A stretch of 41,913 bases of DNA. It comes from CAZKXX01 sp964556705. GTDB taxonomy: Bacteria; Acidobacteriota; Terriglobia; UBA7540. The stretch lies in assembly GCA_964556705.1 (NCBI GenBank), contig CAZKXX010000022.1, positions 1 to 41,913 of the forward strand, in the 5' to 3' direction. Shown piece after piece: positions 8,035 through 17,980 of the stretch. The position numbers and the translations under genes are program-made. Under the pieces are notes generated by a model. The model saw only the letters and a program-made list of their open reading frames with translations, was not told where the DNA came from and made no database searches. Each line of letters starts with the position of its first letter. Position 1 is the first letter of the stretch.

Positions 8035-11000
8035 ATGCGAGATCGTGCATGGACGTCTGTAGGAATTGTCGCCGTTGTCTTCGCGATGCTCGCTGGCAGC
8101 CCGGGCCGCGCACAGGTGAACACCGCCAATCTGACGGGCCGGGTCGTGGACCCGCAGGGCGCGTCGGTGCCCGGCGCGGAAGCCAGCGTGAAGCATCTGG
8201 CCACGGGAGCCACGCGGACGACGAGGACCGACGACGAAGGTCGCTACCTCTTCGTCGGCCTGGTGCCGGGAAGCTACCAGTTGAGCGTCGAGGCATCCGG
8301 CTTCGCGCGTTTCGTCAACACGGAGATGGCGCTCGCGCTCGGCCAGACGGCGGAATTCAACGTGCCGCTGGAACTGGCCGCCGCCACGGCCGTCGTCACG
8401 GTGACGGAATCCGCCGGGCTGATCGAAACCCAGAAGACGGCCGTCACGGACACCATCGCCTCGCGCCAAATCAACAACCTGCCCATCAACGGAAGGAACT
8501 ACATCAACTTTACGCTGCTCAACTCCCAGGCGGCGCGCGACAGCGCCCCTTCCATCGGCGCCGCGCCCACCAGCGGCATCAACTTCAGCGGCCAGCGCGC
8601 GCGCTCGAACCAGGTTTCGGTGGACGGCGCCGACGCCGTGGATAATTCCGTGAACGGCATCCGCTCCACCGTTTCCCAGGAAGCCGTGCAGGAGTTCCAG
8701 CTCATCATCAGCAACTACAATCCCGAGTTCGGCCGCGCCATGGGCGGCGTGGTCAACATCGTCACCAAGTCCGGATCGAATACGCTTCACGGCAACGTTT
8801 TCGGCTACCTGCGCCACAAGAGTATCCAGGCGCGCAACCCGTTTTCGGTGGAAGTGGATCCCGCGACCGGCGACGTCCGCGGCGTCAAGCAGGAGTACAC
8901 GCGCTTTCAGGGCGGGGCCACGCTGGGCGGGCCACTCAAGCAGGATAAGACTTTTTACTTCCTTTCTTACGAAACCACGCGGCGCCAGGAAACGGGCTTC
9001 ACGAATATCGGCGCCGGCAACTTCGGGCTGGTCGAAACGCAGACGCCGTTCTTTCCCGCCCCGCTGCTTCTGACGCCGGCCCAAGCCGCCTTCGTCAGCG
9101 ACCCCGCGGTGCTCTCGGCCCCGGGCGGAGTTCAGATGGCGGCGACGGTGGCGCTGCTGGCCGGATCGTCCTCGAACGTCGCCCTCAACGGAATCGACTA
9201 CGGCGCGCTGGCCACGGCGAATGGGGTCCCCACACCGCCCGGGCCGCGGTTCCCGCTCCTCATTGACTGCCAGCCGCCCCTGGTGCCGTGCTCAGAGGAA
9301 AACCTCGTCAACCTTCCGGGATCTTACGTCCCCCTGCGGGCGCTGATCGGGAACTATCCGATTTCGGAAGGGACCAGCATTTACTCGGCCCGGCTCGACC
9401 AACACTGGAGCGAGCGTCACAGTTCGTTCGTCCGCGTGAGCGCATCGCCTTCCACGGTGACGGGCATCCAGGTGAACGCCCAGAACCAGAACTTCGGGCA
9501 GAACGCCGGCTCGCGGACTTCCCTGCAACAGTTCCGCGACGTCTCAGCCGTCGGCCAGCACGTCACGGCGTTTTCCGGTACGCTTTTTAACGAAAGTCGT
9601 TTCCAGTTCGCGCGCCGCGGCCTCCACTACGGTTTTTCACAGCTCCCGGGCGGCTCCGGGCCGGGCGTCAACATCACCGGCTTCGCGTTTTTCGGCCGCG
9701 AGCCGTTTTCGACCGTGGACCGCATCGAGCGCCGCTACCAGTGGGCGGACAATGTGAGTTGGATCAAAGGCCGGCATAACTTCAAGTTCGGGACGGACAT
9801 CAACCTCGTCCAGCTCGACAGCAAGAAGGACCAGATTTTCGAGCTCAATTTCGGCGGCGTGTACAACTTCGGCGGATTGACGGCCGGCCAGCTCGGACTC
9901 CCTTCCTCGTTCGCCGGCGTCCCCGTGCCGGGTATCACGGCCGTGCAGGCTTACGGGCTGGGCGTGCCGCAAGTCTTCTTCCAGGGCATCGGGCGCTCCA
10001 ACCGGCCGTTCACGAACAAAGCGTTCGCCTTCTTCGCACAGGACAGCTGGCGAGTGAACCGGCACCTGACGGTGAATTACGGCGTGCGCTACGACGTCGA
10101 ACTGACGCCGATCTTCACGCCCTCGACGGCCATCAACGCCGCGCTCGAACCCGCCGTGGGCGTGATGGAAGGCATTCCTCGCGACAAGAACAATATCGGC
10201 CCGCGCATCGGACTGGCCCTCGATCCGACGGGCAGCGGCAAGACGGTGATTCGCGCCGGCTACGGGCTCTTTTACGACCATCCCCTGCTCGCCGTCGCCT
10301 TCAATTCGACGACCGCCGAGGGCGCGCTTTCCACGCAGCTCATCGCGCCGCCGGGCAGGGCGACGCGGACTTCCGTGCTGGTCAATCCGACCGGGGCGCT
10401 GAACGCCGCCTCGGTGTTTCAGGGCGTGCTGAACGCCATTCCCTCGATGGGTTACCTGCCGGACGAACAGCGCTTCGATTCGAAGCTCGAAGACTCGCTG
10501 TTCGTCAACCAGAATTTCATGGCCGCGGGCTTCCCGCTTCCCTTCCTGCCGCTGACGCTGCCGGTGGACCGCGACTTCGTGTATGGCTACGCGCAGCAGG
10601 CGAATTTATCCCTCGAGCGCGAGTTGACGCGAGACCTGAAGTTCAGCGCCGGATACCAGTTCACCCGCGGGCTGCACCTGAACCGCCCGCGCGACATCAA
10701 CTCTCCCGACCCGGTCATCCTGATGCGCAACTTCCGCAACGCCCTGGCCGCGGGGCTGACACCTTCCAACCCGCTCGCCACGGCGGCGCCGCTCGCCAGC
10801 CTGGCGCCCACAGCCGGAACGTGCGGCGTCGCAGTGGTGGCGCCCGGCGCCCTCGGAGTGCTCACCGGTTGTCCCGCACCGCTCGCCGGGCTTGACGGCC
10901 AGTTCCTGGGCACTGCGGCCTTCTTCAATTTCTTCCGGCCTTCCGGCCCGAATCCGTCTTTCGCGGGACTCGCGGGCGGATTCGACAATCAGGTGGCGCT

Positions 11001-11826
11001 GGCGGGCCTCGCGGGTTATCCCCTCGGGTATGGGGTTCCCGTGCCCTGGGGGAGCATCGACCAGCAGGAGTCGTCGGGCCGCTCCGATTATCACGGCCTG
11101 ACCGTGGCCCTCTCGAAACGCTTCTCCCGCAGCTTCGAGTTCCTCTCGAGCTGGACGTGGTCGCACGCGATTGACGACTCGACCGACCTGCAAACCCTGC
11201 TCGAGCCGCAAGACAACCGAAAGCCGCACCTTGAAAAGGGCCACTCCACCTTCGATCAGCGCCACCGCTGGATTTTCAGCGGCGTCTTCCAGAGCCCCTT
11301 CGAGCGCTCTTCGGATGGCTGGCACCGCAAGTTCCTCGCCGACTTCATCGTCGCGCCCATCGTCGAAGTCGGCTCCGGCCGGCCGTTCACCGTGCTGACG
11401 GGGACCGACTTCAATCTGAATTTCGGCTCGAACACGGACCGGCCATCCCTCGCGGGACAGGGCGGAGTGACGTCGCCCTTTATCCCGGGGGCGAGCTTCA
11501 CCGTGCCGACGGTATGCGATGAAATCCTGACGCTGGGCGCCACGGTCCTTTCGCCGCCGCTTGGCTGCACGGGAAATCTGGGACGAAACACCTTCTTCCG
11601 GCCGAAATTTGCCGCGGTGGACCTTCGGGTTTCGCGGCGGATTCATTTCGGCGAACGGATGAACCTTGAGTTGATCGCCGACGCGTTCAACCTGCTCAAC
11701 CGCTTCAACGTCGGCGACGTCAGCCCGCTGTGCAATCCGCTTGACCCGGCGGCGTGCCGCGCCGGTGAGCCGACGGCGGCGCTCGACCCGCGACAATTTC
11801 AATTTGCGCTGAAATTGAACTGGTAA
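8035..11826 (+). CDS. TonB-dependent receptor 1, Oar-like with carboxypeptidase-regulatory domain
   Basis: A 1263-residue outer-membrane receptor. The order is: signal peptide (VGIVAVVFAMLAGSPGRAQ), carboxypeptidase-regulatory-like domain at about 25-105 (LTGRVVDPQGASVPGAEASV ... GRYLFVGLVPGSYQLSVEA), plug at about 120-235 (LPINGRNYINF, VDGADAVDNSV, SGSNTLHGNVF), and a long beta-barrel ending in FQFALKLNW, with the terminal aromatic residue expected for barrel assembly. Such proteins import large substrates using TonB energy; no SusD-type partner is present. GTG at 8032 is also possible, but the GGAGG at 8026-8030 sits better for the ATG at 8035. It is about 200 residues longer than the other two receptors here, mostly barrel loops. 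The substrate is unknown. Confidence 0.9.
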   Translation: MRDRAWTSVGIVAVVFAMLAGSPGRAQVNTANLTGRVVDPQGASVPGAEASVKHLATGATRTTRTDDEGRYLFVGLVPGSYQLSVEASGFARFVNTEMALALGQTAEFNVPLELAAATAVVTVTESAGLIETQKTAVTDTIASRQINNLPINGRNYINFTLLNSQAARDSAPSIGAAPTSGINFSGQRARSNQVSVDGADAVDNSVNGIRSTVSQEAVQEFQLIISNYNPEFGRAMGGVVNIVTKSGSNTLHGNVFGYLRHKSIQARNPFSVEVDPATGDVRGVKQEYTRFQGGATLGGPLKQDKTFYFLSYETTRRQETGFTNIGAGNFGLVETQTPFFPAPLLLTPAQAAFVSDPAVLSAPGGVQMAATVALLAGSSSNVALNGIDYGALATANGVPTPPGPRFPLLIDCQPPLVPCSEENLVNLPGSYVPLRALIGNYPISEGTSIYSARLDQHWSERHSSFVRVSASPSTVTGIQVNAQNQNFGQNAGSRTSLQQFRDVSAVGQHVTAFSGTLFNESRFQFARRGLHYGFSQLPGGSGPGVNITGFAFFGREPFSTVDRIERRYQWADNVSWIKGRHNFKFGTDINLVQLDSKKDQIFELNFGGVYNFGGLTAGQLGLPSSFAGVPVPGITAVQAYGLGVPQVFFQGIGRSNRPFTNKAFAFFAQDSWRVNRHLTVNYGVRYDVELTPIFTPSTAINAALEPAVGVMEGIPRDKNNIGPRIGLALDPTGSGKTVIRAGYGLFYDHPLLAVAFNSTTAEGALSTQLIAPPGRATRTSVLVNPTGALNAASVFQGVLNAIPSMGYLPDEQRFDSKLEDSLFVNQNFMAAGFPLPFLPLTLPVDRDFVYGYAQQANLSLERELTRDLKFSAGYQFTRGLHLNRPRDINSPDPVILMRNFRNALAAGLTPSNPLATAAPLASLAPTAGTCGVAVVAPGALGVLTGCPAPLAGLDGQFLGTAAFFNFFRPSGPNPSFAGLAGGFDNQVALAGLAGYPLGYGVPVPWGSIDQQESSGRSDYHGLTVALSKRFSRSFEFLSSWTWSHAIDDSTDLQTLLEPQDNRKPHLEKGHSTFDQRHRWIFSGVFQSPFERSSDGWHRKFLADFIVAPIVEVGSGRPFTVLTGTDFNLNFGSNTDRPSLAGQGGVTSPFIPGASFTVPTVCDEILTLGATVLSPPLGCTGNLGRNTFFRPKFAAVDLRVSRRIHFGERMNLELIADAFNLLNRFNVGDVSPLCNPLDPAACRAGEPTAALDPRQFQFALKLNW

Positions 11827-11842
11827 GGCTGATGTTAAGAGG

Positions 11843-11865
11843 GGGGCGGGCAACGGCGCCGCCCC
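11843..11865 (+). terminator. GC-rich hairpin after receptor 1
   Basis: GGGGCGG and CCGCCCC arms enclose a 9-base loop, 16 bases after the receptor stop. No T-run follows. It lies between convergent genes, where a terminator is expected. Confidence 0.35.
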
Positions 11866-11921
11866 ATCTGCCTGCCGAGGAACTTCATTCCCCGCTTCAA
11901 GACGAACCGTTGCCAGGAACC

Positions 11922-12176
11922 CTACTGCACGCGGCTCGTCGCCTCGGGCGAAGGCGGGGCAGGCGGGACCATCAGTCCCAGCCCCTGGAGAAGCAGGACC
12001 GTCCGCTGCGCGGCGCCCCGCCAGACGAGCTGGCACCCTTCCCCCGTGCAGTTCTGCACGTACACGTCGCCGCCGGAATATTCCAGGCTGCAATTCTTGA
12101 ACGTGCAGTTCACGAACACGCCGTCGTCGAGCACGACGTGTTCGTTTTCGAAGACGTGGTTCTCGTGCCGGAGCAT
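11922..12176 (-). CDS. Small conserved Cys-rich protein of unknown function
   Basis: An 84-residue protein. The pattern VVLDDGVFVNCTFKNCSLEYSGGD, then NCTGEGC and a GAAQRTVLLLQGL segment, recalls a small widespread family of bacterial hypothetical proteins with a pentapeptide-repeat-like, right-handed-helix flavour (alternating hydrophobic, Asn and Cys positions) and a C-terminal Gly-Ala-Ala-x-x-Thr helix. I do not know a function. The ATG at 12176 has GGAG five bases upstream. It follows the aldo/keto reductase gene by 67 bases on the same strand and is probably co-transcribed. The opposite strand is also open, but its translation (RLGRRRGRRDHQ...) looks like a shadow. Confidence 0.65.
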   Translation of the reverse strand: MLRHENHVFENEHVVLDDGVFVNCTFKNCSLEYSGGDVYVQNCTGEGCQLVWRGAAQRTVLLLQGLGLMVPPAPPSPEATSRVQ

Positions 12177-12243
12177 CAGCGCGCTCCAATCGGACAGGAC
12201 CAGAGATGAGAAACGGACCCGTTCATTCCGCAGCCGCCGGCGC

Positions 12244-13242
12244 TCACGCCTCGTAGGGGGGCGGCGCCACGGGAGGCATCTCGAACCGGGTCGTGGTCTT
12301 GAAGGGTTCGTGCTGCCCCGTCTTCCCGTAGGGCTCGGTGCGCGCCAGCAAGTCGTTCACCTGCGTCTCGCTGAGCGGCTTGAAGGTCACCGCGGAGCGA
12401 ATCGACTGCTCGAGGTCTTCCAGCGACTCGCACCCCGTGCAGAGCGTCGAGACCGGCAGGTTCAGCACGTAGTGGTGAGCCTCGATGGGCATCGCCGCCT
12501 GCGTCTTCAGGACCTCGCCACTGGCCAGCGTCTTCATTCCGACAATGCCGATCTTCCGCCGCACCAGTTCGGGCAGCACGAGCTTCTCGAAGCTCCGATA
12601 GTGCGCGTCGAACAGGCTGACCGGCATCTGCACCGAGTCCCATTCGTAGGGCTTGGAGAGCATCTTCAGGTGGATGTCCGGGTCCTTGTGGCCGGTGAAG
12701 CCCACGTAGCGGACCTTGCCCTGCTTCTTGGCGATCTCCGCCGCCTCGATGGCGCCGTTGGGCGAGAAGATCCAGTCAGGGTCCGTCAGATAGACGATTT
12801 CGTGGAATTGCCACAGGTCGAGGTAATCGGTCTGGAGCCGCCGCAGGCTGTCCTCGAGACTCTTCAGCGCGCCTTTCTTGTCGCGTGGGTGCGGCTTGGT
12901 CATCAGGAAGACCTTGTCGCGCTTCCCCTTGATCGCTTTGCCCATGCGGACTTCGCTTTCCCCTTCGTGGTAGTCGTCGGAGTTGTCGAGGAAAGTGATG
13001 CCGCGATCGATGGCGGTCTCGATGATTCGAATCCCTTCCTTCTGGTCTTTGGGCACACCGATGTGGTATCCGCCCAGGCAGAGTTCGGAGACCATTTCAC
13101 CCGTCTTGCCGAGCGGCCGCTTGCGGATGTCCGGCCCGGAAGCCAGAAGGTAGCCGGGCTTGAACGTGGCCAGTCCGGCGCCCAGAGTGGCGGCCGCGGG
13201 AAGCGTCCGGGTAAAGAATTCGCGACGCGTCGTCTTGCTCAT
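12244..13242 (-). CDS. Tat-exported aldo/keto reductase
   Basis: A 332-residue NADPH-type aldo/keto reductase. The catalytic tetrad is visible as Asp86, Tyr91, Lys116 and His147 (FLDNSDDY, TKPHP, QFHEI). The N-terminus TTRREFFTRTLPAAATLGAG is a twin-arginine signal, so the enzyme is likely exported folded with its cofactor. The ATG at 13242 has AGGAGG upstream. Upstream in-frame sequence to 13560 is not protein-like. A TGCTAGACT extended -10 lies about 38 bases before the start. It reduces or oxidises an unknown carbonyl or sugar; Tat-signalled members are frequent in Acidobacteriota. Confidence 0.9.
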   Translation of the reverse strand: MSKTTRREFFTRTLPAAATLGAGLATFKPGYLLASGPDIRKRPLGKTGEMVSELCLGGYHIGVPKDQKEGIRIIETAIDRGITFLDNSDDYHEGESEVRMGKAIKGKRDKVFLMTKPHPRDKKGALKSLEDSLRRLQTDYLDLWQFHEIVYLTDPDWIFSPNGAIEAAEIAKKQGKVRYVGFTGHKDPDIHLKMLSKPYEWDSVQMPVSLFDAHYRSFEKLVLPELVRRKIGIVGMKTLASGEVLKTQAAMPIEAHHYVLNLPVSTLCTGCESLEDLEQSIRSAVTFKPLSETQVNDLLARTEPYGKTGQHEPFKTTTRFEMPPVAPPPYEA

Positions 13243-13279
13243 GGGAAATCCTCCTGATGGGGATCCTGGGGCAGCCTTC

Positions 13280-13288
13280 AGTCTAGCA
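13280..13288 (-). promoter_or_regulatory. Extended -10 promoter of the aldo/keto reductase gene
   Basis: On the minus strand TG-C-TAGACT is followed by GAAGG, about 38 bases before the ATG at 13242. The same TGCTAGACTGAA string is placed equally before receptor 3 (37277-37285). A -35 with 17-base spacing would be TTCTTT, which falls in the T-run of the sigma-factor terminator, so an extended -10 mode is more likely. Confidence 0.5.
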
Positions 13289-13301
13289 TAGGGCGGCCCG
13301 C

Positions 13302-13330
13302 AAAAGAAAAGCGGACGCGCGAGCGTCCGC
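13302..13330 (-). terminator. Intrinsic terminator downstream of the sigma-factor gene
   Basis: On the minus strand GCGGACGC and GCGTCCGC arms (13323-13330 and 13311-13318) enclose a 4-base loop and are followed directly by TTTTCTTTT. This is a textbook Rho-independent terminator. It stops minus-strand transcripts about 300 bases after the sigma-factor stop and just before the aldo/keto reductase promoter. The rest of the gap (13331-13637) shows no convincing gene on either strand. Confidence 0.75.
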
Positions 13331-13637
13331 CATGTCGAGGAACATCGCGTCCCGATCAGCGCCTGCGTGCAAGACGAGGTTCCGCGAGGCCGCTTGACTC
13401 GCAAACTTGGGCGGTATGTTACCGGACTTTCATCCGCAACCGCGCCGGCAGGGTCGCACGCCGCCCTTTCGAAATGAGGCGGCGAATGTTGGCATGGCAG
13501 GCGGCAGCGTCCAGCTCGTTTCAGGCCAGGATGGGATGGCGCTTCGAGGGGCAAGACCACATCCGGCCGGAGGGGGCGGGACGGACCTCATAATGGGTCG
13601 GGTTCCGGAGGAGGCTCGCCTTCCTCTTGAATGCAGG

Positions 13638-14498
13638 CTAGGCTGCGAACCGGACGGGTTTCGGTCGCGGGCGGCGGATCAGGGTCTGGATCCGCGCCCG
13701 CAGCCGAGCGAGCGCGGCGGCGTGAAGTTGCGAAACGCGCGATTCGTCAATTCGCAGTTTCGCGGCGATCTGTTTCATCGTCAGGTTGAGATCGTAGTAG
13801 AGAAGCACCACTTGGCGCTCGCGCTCGGGAATGCGCCCCAGCGCCGAGTCGAGGATCTCCCTCTGCTCGCGGCGGTAGCAGCGCTCAAACTGGTCAAACC
13901 CGCTGTCCGCGGGGAAGGATTCCCAATCGGCCTCTGCCGTTTCGCGGCCCGAAACTCTCCCAAGCGGACGGAGCCAGTCCACGCCCACCGTCTGGAGTTC
14001 GCGAACGGTCTCGTACCATCCGGGGAGGGAGACACCGAGGGCCTCCGCCATCTCCTGGTCGGTGGGCGCGCGTTCGAGTTTCGATTCGAGACGCGCATAA
14101 GTTCGCTCCGCGCGCTTGTTCTTTTTCCGCAGGTCGCGCGAGGCCGGGTCCACTTCACGCAGGCCGTCGAGGATGGCGCCGCGAATCCGGTGGCGCGCGT
14201 AACTTTCCAGTTTGACGTGACGCCGCGGGTCAAACTTCCGCACGGCGTCCACCAGCCCGACGGTCCCGGTGCTGACCAGGTCGTCGAGTTCGATGTGAAG
14301 CGGCAGGTGCCCTCGCATCTGCTGCGCCATGCGTTTCACCAGGGGCAGCAGTTGGAGGATCAGCGATTCGCGCTCGAGCCGGTTGCGCCTCGACCGATGG
14401 AACCGGTTGCAGGCCGCTGCTCGTGTGGCTTGCTCCTTCGGCCTCCGCAAAACGTCGGCCGAATTCGCTCGTTCCCTCACAACCGGTAGCGTGGCCAT
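13638..14498 (-). CDS. RNA polymerase sigma factor, FliA/WhiG (sigma-28) family
   Basis: A 286-residue sigma factor. Region 2 reads LPLVKRMAQQMRGHLP ... IELDDLVSTGTVGLVDAVRKFDP and ends in ESYARHRIRGAILDGLRE, the hallmark of the FliA/WhiG group. Region 3 follows (APTDQEMAEALG), and then region 4 (IPERERQVVLLYYDLNLTMKQIAAKLRIDESRVSQLHAAAL). It directs RNA polymerase to a special promoter set, in other bacteria flagellar or sporulation genes. The ATG at 14498 has GAGGGAGGGA directly upstream; upstream in-frame residues are Arg-rich and not protein-like. An N-terminal basic extension of about 40 residues precedes region 2. No flagellar gene or FlgM-type anti-sigma gene is visible in the window. 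Confidence 0.9.
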   Translation of the reverse strand: MATLPVVRERANSADVLRRPKEQATRAAACNRFHRSRRNRLERESLILQLLPLVKRMAQQMRGHLPLHIELDDLVSTGTVGLVDAVRKFDPRRHVKLESYARHRIRGAILDGLREVDPASRDLRKKNKRAERTYARLESKLERAPTDQEMAEALGVSLPGWYETVRELQTVGVDWLRPLGRVSGRETAEADWESFPADSGFDQFERCYRREQREILDSALGRIPERERQVVLLYYDLNLTMKQIAAKLRIDESRVSQLHAAALARLRARIQTLIRRPRPKPVRFAA

Positions 14499-15431
14499 TC
14501 CCTCCCTCTCGTTTTCCGTGCTCCTCCGATACAGCTCCGTTTCCTCTGCCGCGTCGGCCGGACACACCCGCACGCCACTGCGGCGGAACCGCCCGCCGCC
14601 GGACCGACGGCTGGCTGTCGCACGGACTCTTTCCTGATTTGCTAATTGCACGTTTGCGGCCACGCGCCGGCCGGCCGAAACGCCCGCGGACGTGGCTGTA
14701 AGGACGTCGCCTTGAGGGAGAGAGGGGAGCACTCGGGGCAGCGCGCAGCGAGTCTGGAAAATTCGCGCGAGGCGCTCGCAAGCCTTTGCTTCCTAAGAAC
14801 TTCTACTCAACACGCGGACGCGGCGTGGTTTTGCTGTGGAACTTTTTGAGCCGGTGAAATTTCCGCGCCAGGAAATTCCGGGACTTCCAAAGCCGCTCAT
14901 TCAGTTTCAAGAAGAACAATTGCGATTCGAAATCGAAGTCCGTCGCGTTCCGAAACGGGAAAGAAACTCCGCGCTTCCAGGCTCACGACTTGCATCTCGT
15001 CAATGAACTTTGCCGTGTGTCGAATTGCCTTCCGATCTTTGCGGCGCGGAGCAACGCTCTGCGCCCATGGCGGTGCGCGTCGAGGGGCTGCGGAAAACGC
15101 CGTCAACACAGGCGTTCGGAGGGCTCGGAGGAAATCTTCAAGAGGCCTCCCCGCGCTGCCGATATCCCAACTGAGAAATGTGAGACGCGGATTCGCACGG
15201 CGGGAAGTCCACTCTCGCGCGAGAAGGGGAGGTCTGCAAGGGTCGGTTCCAAAATGGAACCGATTCCCTAATTGGAACCGATGGGAGTACGTTGCTCAAT
15301 CTCCAAACTCAATTTTGGACGCGCTGAGGTCGAAAAACCGAAATCGCGATGACGTTCCTTCCCCTTCTTGGCGGAGATTATAGAAGGGCACCTGAGAACA
15401 GGCATCGGAAATGCGTCGGAGAAAACGGACG
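14499..15431. other. Long intergenic region between divergent sigma-factor and Cys-protein genes
   Basis: About 930 bases with lower and more uneven GC than the flanks. Several reading frames are open, but their products are Arg-rich and unlike proteins. Visible structure: a hairpin with AATTTCC/GGAAATT arms at 14858-14877, the operator-like repeat at 15243-15281, and a TATAGA at 15379-15384 that could be a -10 for the gene at 15432. The size suits a regulatory region or a non-coding RNA, but I can demonstrate neither. Confidence 0.4.
15243..15281. promoter_or_regulatory. Operator-like element with three identical 9-base half-sites
   Basis: TCGGTTCCA (15243-15251), AAA, then its exact reverse complement TGGAACCGA (15255-15263), and a third TGGAACCGA at 15273-15281. 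The two direct copies are 18 bases apart, close to two helix turns. This is the layout of a dimeric repressor or activator site with an extra half-site. It lies about 150 bases upstream of the gene at 15432. Confidence 0.55.
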
Positions 15432-15764
15432 ATGAAAGTCGTCAAACACACCAAGGCAACCTTGCACGGCTCTAAGCTGCTGTCCTCGAGCCCTCAGACC
15501 GGAGACCTGCGGCTGGTGGATGAACACGGGTTGGCGGCGATGAAACCAGGCGACCTTGTGTTGCTGGCGGAAACCGAATCGCTCCGCACGGCAGTGGAAT
15601 CTATTTTCTTTGCTGTGCTGGCCTGCCCGGCGTGCGGAACCCTGGGGCTGATTACCTCCGCGCAGTACTACGGGAACGCGGCGGTCACCTGCGGCTCGAG
15701 GGTCTGCTCCTGCCGCTTTCGAATCGCTCAATGCCGGAGCTTCGTCTTCCTGCCGGCCAATTAA
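15432..15764 (+). CDS. Small Cys-motif (zinc-ribbon-like) protein of unknown function
   Basis: A 110-residue protein. The N-terminal half (TGDLRLVDEHGLAAMKPGDLVLLAE) looks like a small beta domain. The C-terminal half has Cys65-x2-Cys68 (CPACG), then Cys87, Cys92, Cys94 and Cys101 (TCGSRVCSCRFRI), likely a zinc or other metal site. No signal peptide or membrane segment is seen. I do not recognise a named family. GGAG at 15418-15421 precedes the ATG at 15432 by 10 bases; the ATG at 15411 is possible but has a poor site. The next gene on the strand also carries a CxxC zinc ribbon, suggesting a related role. Confidence 0.65.
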   Translation: MKVVKHTKATLHGSKLLSSSPQTGDLRLVDEHGLAAMKPGDLVLLAETESLRTAVESIFFAVLACPACGTLGLITSAQYYGNAAVTCGSRVCSCRFRIAQCRSFVFLPAN

Positions 15765-15943
15765 TGGAACGAGATATTCGCCGGCGAAGTAATCGCGGCT
15801 TGAAGTTTAAGTGGAGTGATTGAGGTCCCTGGCAGCTTCTCATCGAGGCGGAGGTGTTCTGGTCTCCTTGCGGGAGCCGGGACCTTCCGCCCCGGCGGCT
15901 GATCCGGTGAGGGGAACCGGCTTGGCGGCGAAGGGGTCTTCTG

Positions 15944-16444
15944 ATGCAGATTGAGTCTACGCGGCGCAGCCTGCGCCTCAACCTGGAAATTCCTCTGGAA
16001 GTGAGCGGCTCCCTCGGCCCAAGTGAATCTTTTCTGGAGGAGACACGCACAGCAAGCATCAGCCTGCACGGCGCCAAGGTCCGCCTGCGACGGGACCTGG
16101 AAATCGGCCAGCGGCTGGAACTGCGAAATCTTCGCAACAGCAAGGAGACTCGAGCGCGCATCGTCTGGCGTTCAGGCCCGGATGAACAGGGGTTTTTCGC
16201 CTATGGCGCGGAGTTTCTGGTTCCCGCCCCCGATTTCTGGGACGTTGATTTCGCTCTGGTCATGGCGCTGGAAGGAATCGCCGCCCAGGTCCTCCTCCAG
16301 TGTCCGCGCTGCGCGGGACGCAAGCTGATGACGCTCGACGAGAGCGAACTGCACCTGCTCAAAGAGGCTGAATATCTCTCGCGCTACTGCACTCACTGCT
16401 CGACCGTCACGCCGTGGCAGTTGCCGATGCAGGTCGCCCGATAG
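15944..16444 (+). CDS. PilZ-like domain fused to a C-terminal zinc ribbon
   Basis: A 166-residue protein. Residues 7-11 (RRSLR) match the RxxxR motif of PilZ domains, and residues 38-43 (SISLHG) match the second motif [D/N]xSxxG except that Ser replaces the usual Asp/Asn. A beta-rich middle follows (ARIVWRSG ... YGAEFLVP). Cys120/Cys123 (CPRC) and Cys149/Cys152 (CTHC) form a likely zinc ribbon. PilZ domains bind cyclic di-GMP and control motility, exopolysaccharide or pilus functions. The altered second motif leaves nucleotide binding uncertain. The ATG at 15944 has AAGGGG at 15931-15936. It is separated by 179 bases from the Cys-motif gene, and is convergent with the oxidoreductase gene 15 bases on. 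Confidence 0.75.
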   Translation: MQIESTRRSLRLNLEIPLEVSGSLGPSESFLEETRTASISLHGAKVRLRRDLEIGQRLELRNLRNSKETRARIVWRSGPDEQGFFAYGAEFLVPAPDFWDVDFALVMALEGIAAQVLLQCPRCAGRKLMTLDESELHLLKEAEYLSRYCTHCSTVTPWQLPMQVAR

Positions 16445-16459
16445 CGCGCCGCCAAACCC

Positions 16460-17976
<1,517 letters not shown>

Positions 17977-17980
<4 letters not shown>

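Noticed and set aside
3752..11000. Very long antisense open frames (e.g. at 658-1965, 3752-5389, 6026-8296, 10606-12189 and, further on, 35666-37252)
   Set aside because: They are shadows of GC-rich genes on the other strand: Arg/Ala/His-rich, no motifs, no ribosome sites.
14897..15109. Minus-strand open frame with a partly protein-like end (VVSLEARSFFPVSERDG)
   Set aside because: The first half is Arg-rich shadow-like sequence, no ribosome site is seen, and codon bias is unlike the neighbours.
15003..15383. Plus-strand open frame of about 126 codons before the Cys-motif gene
   Set aside because: Arg/Ser-rich product without protein-like pattern; it runs through the operator-like repeat.
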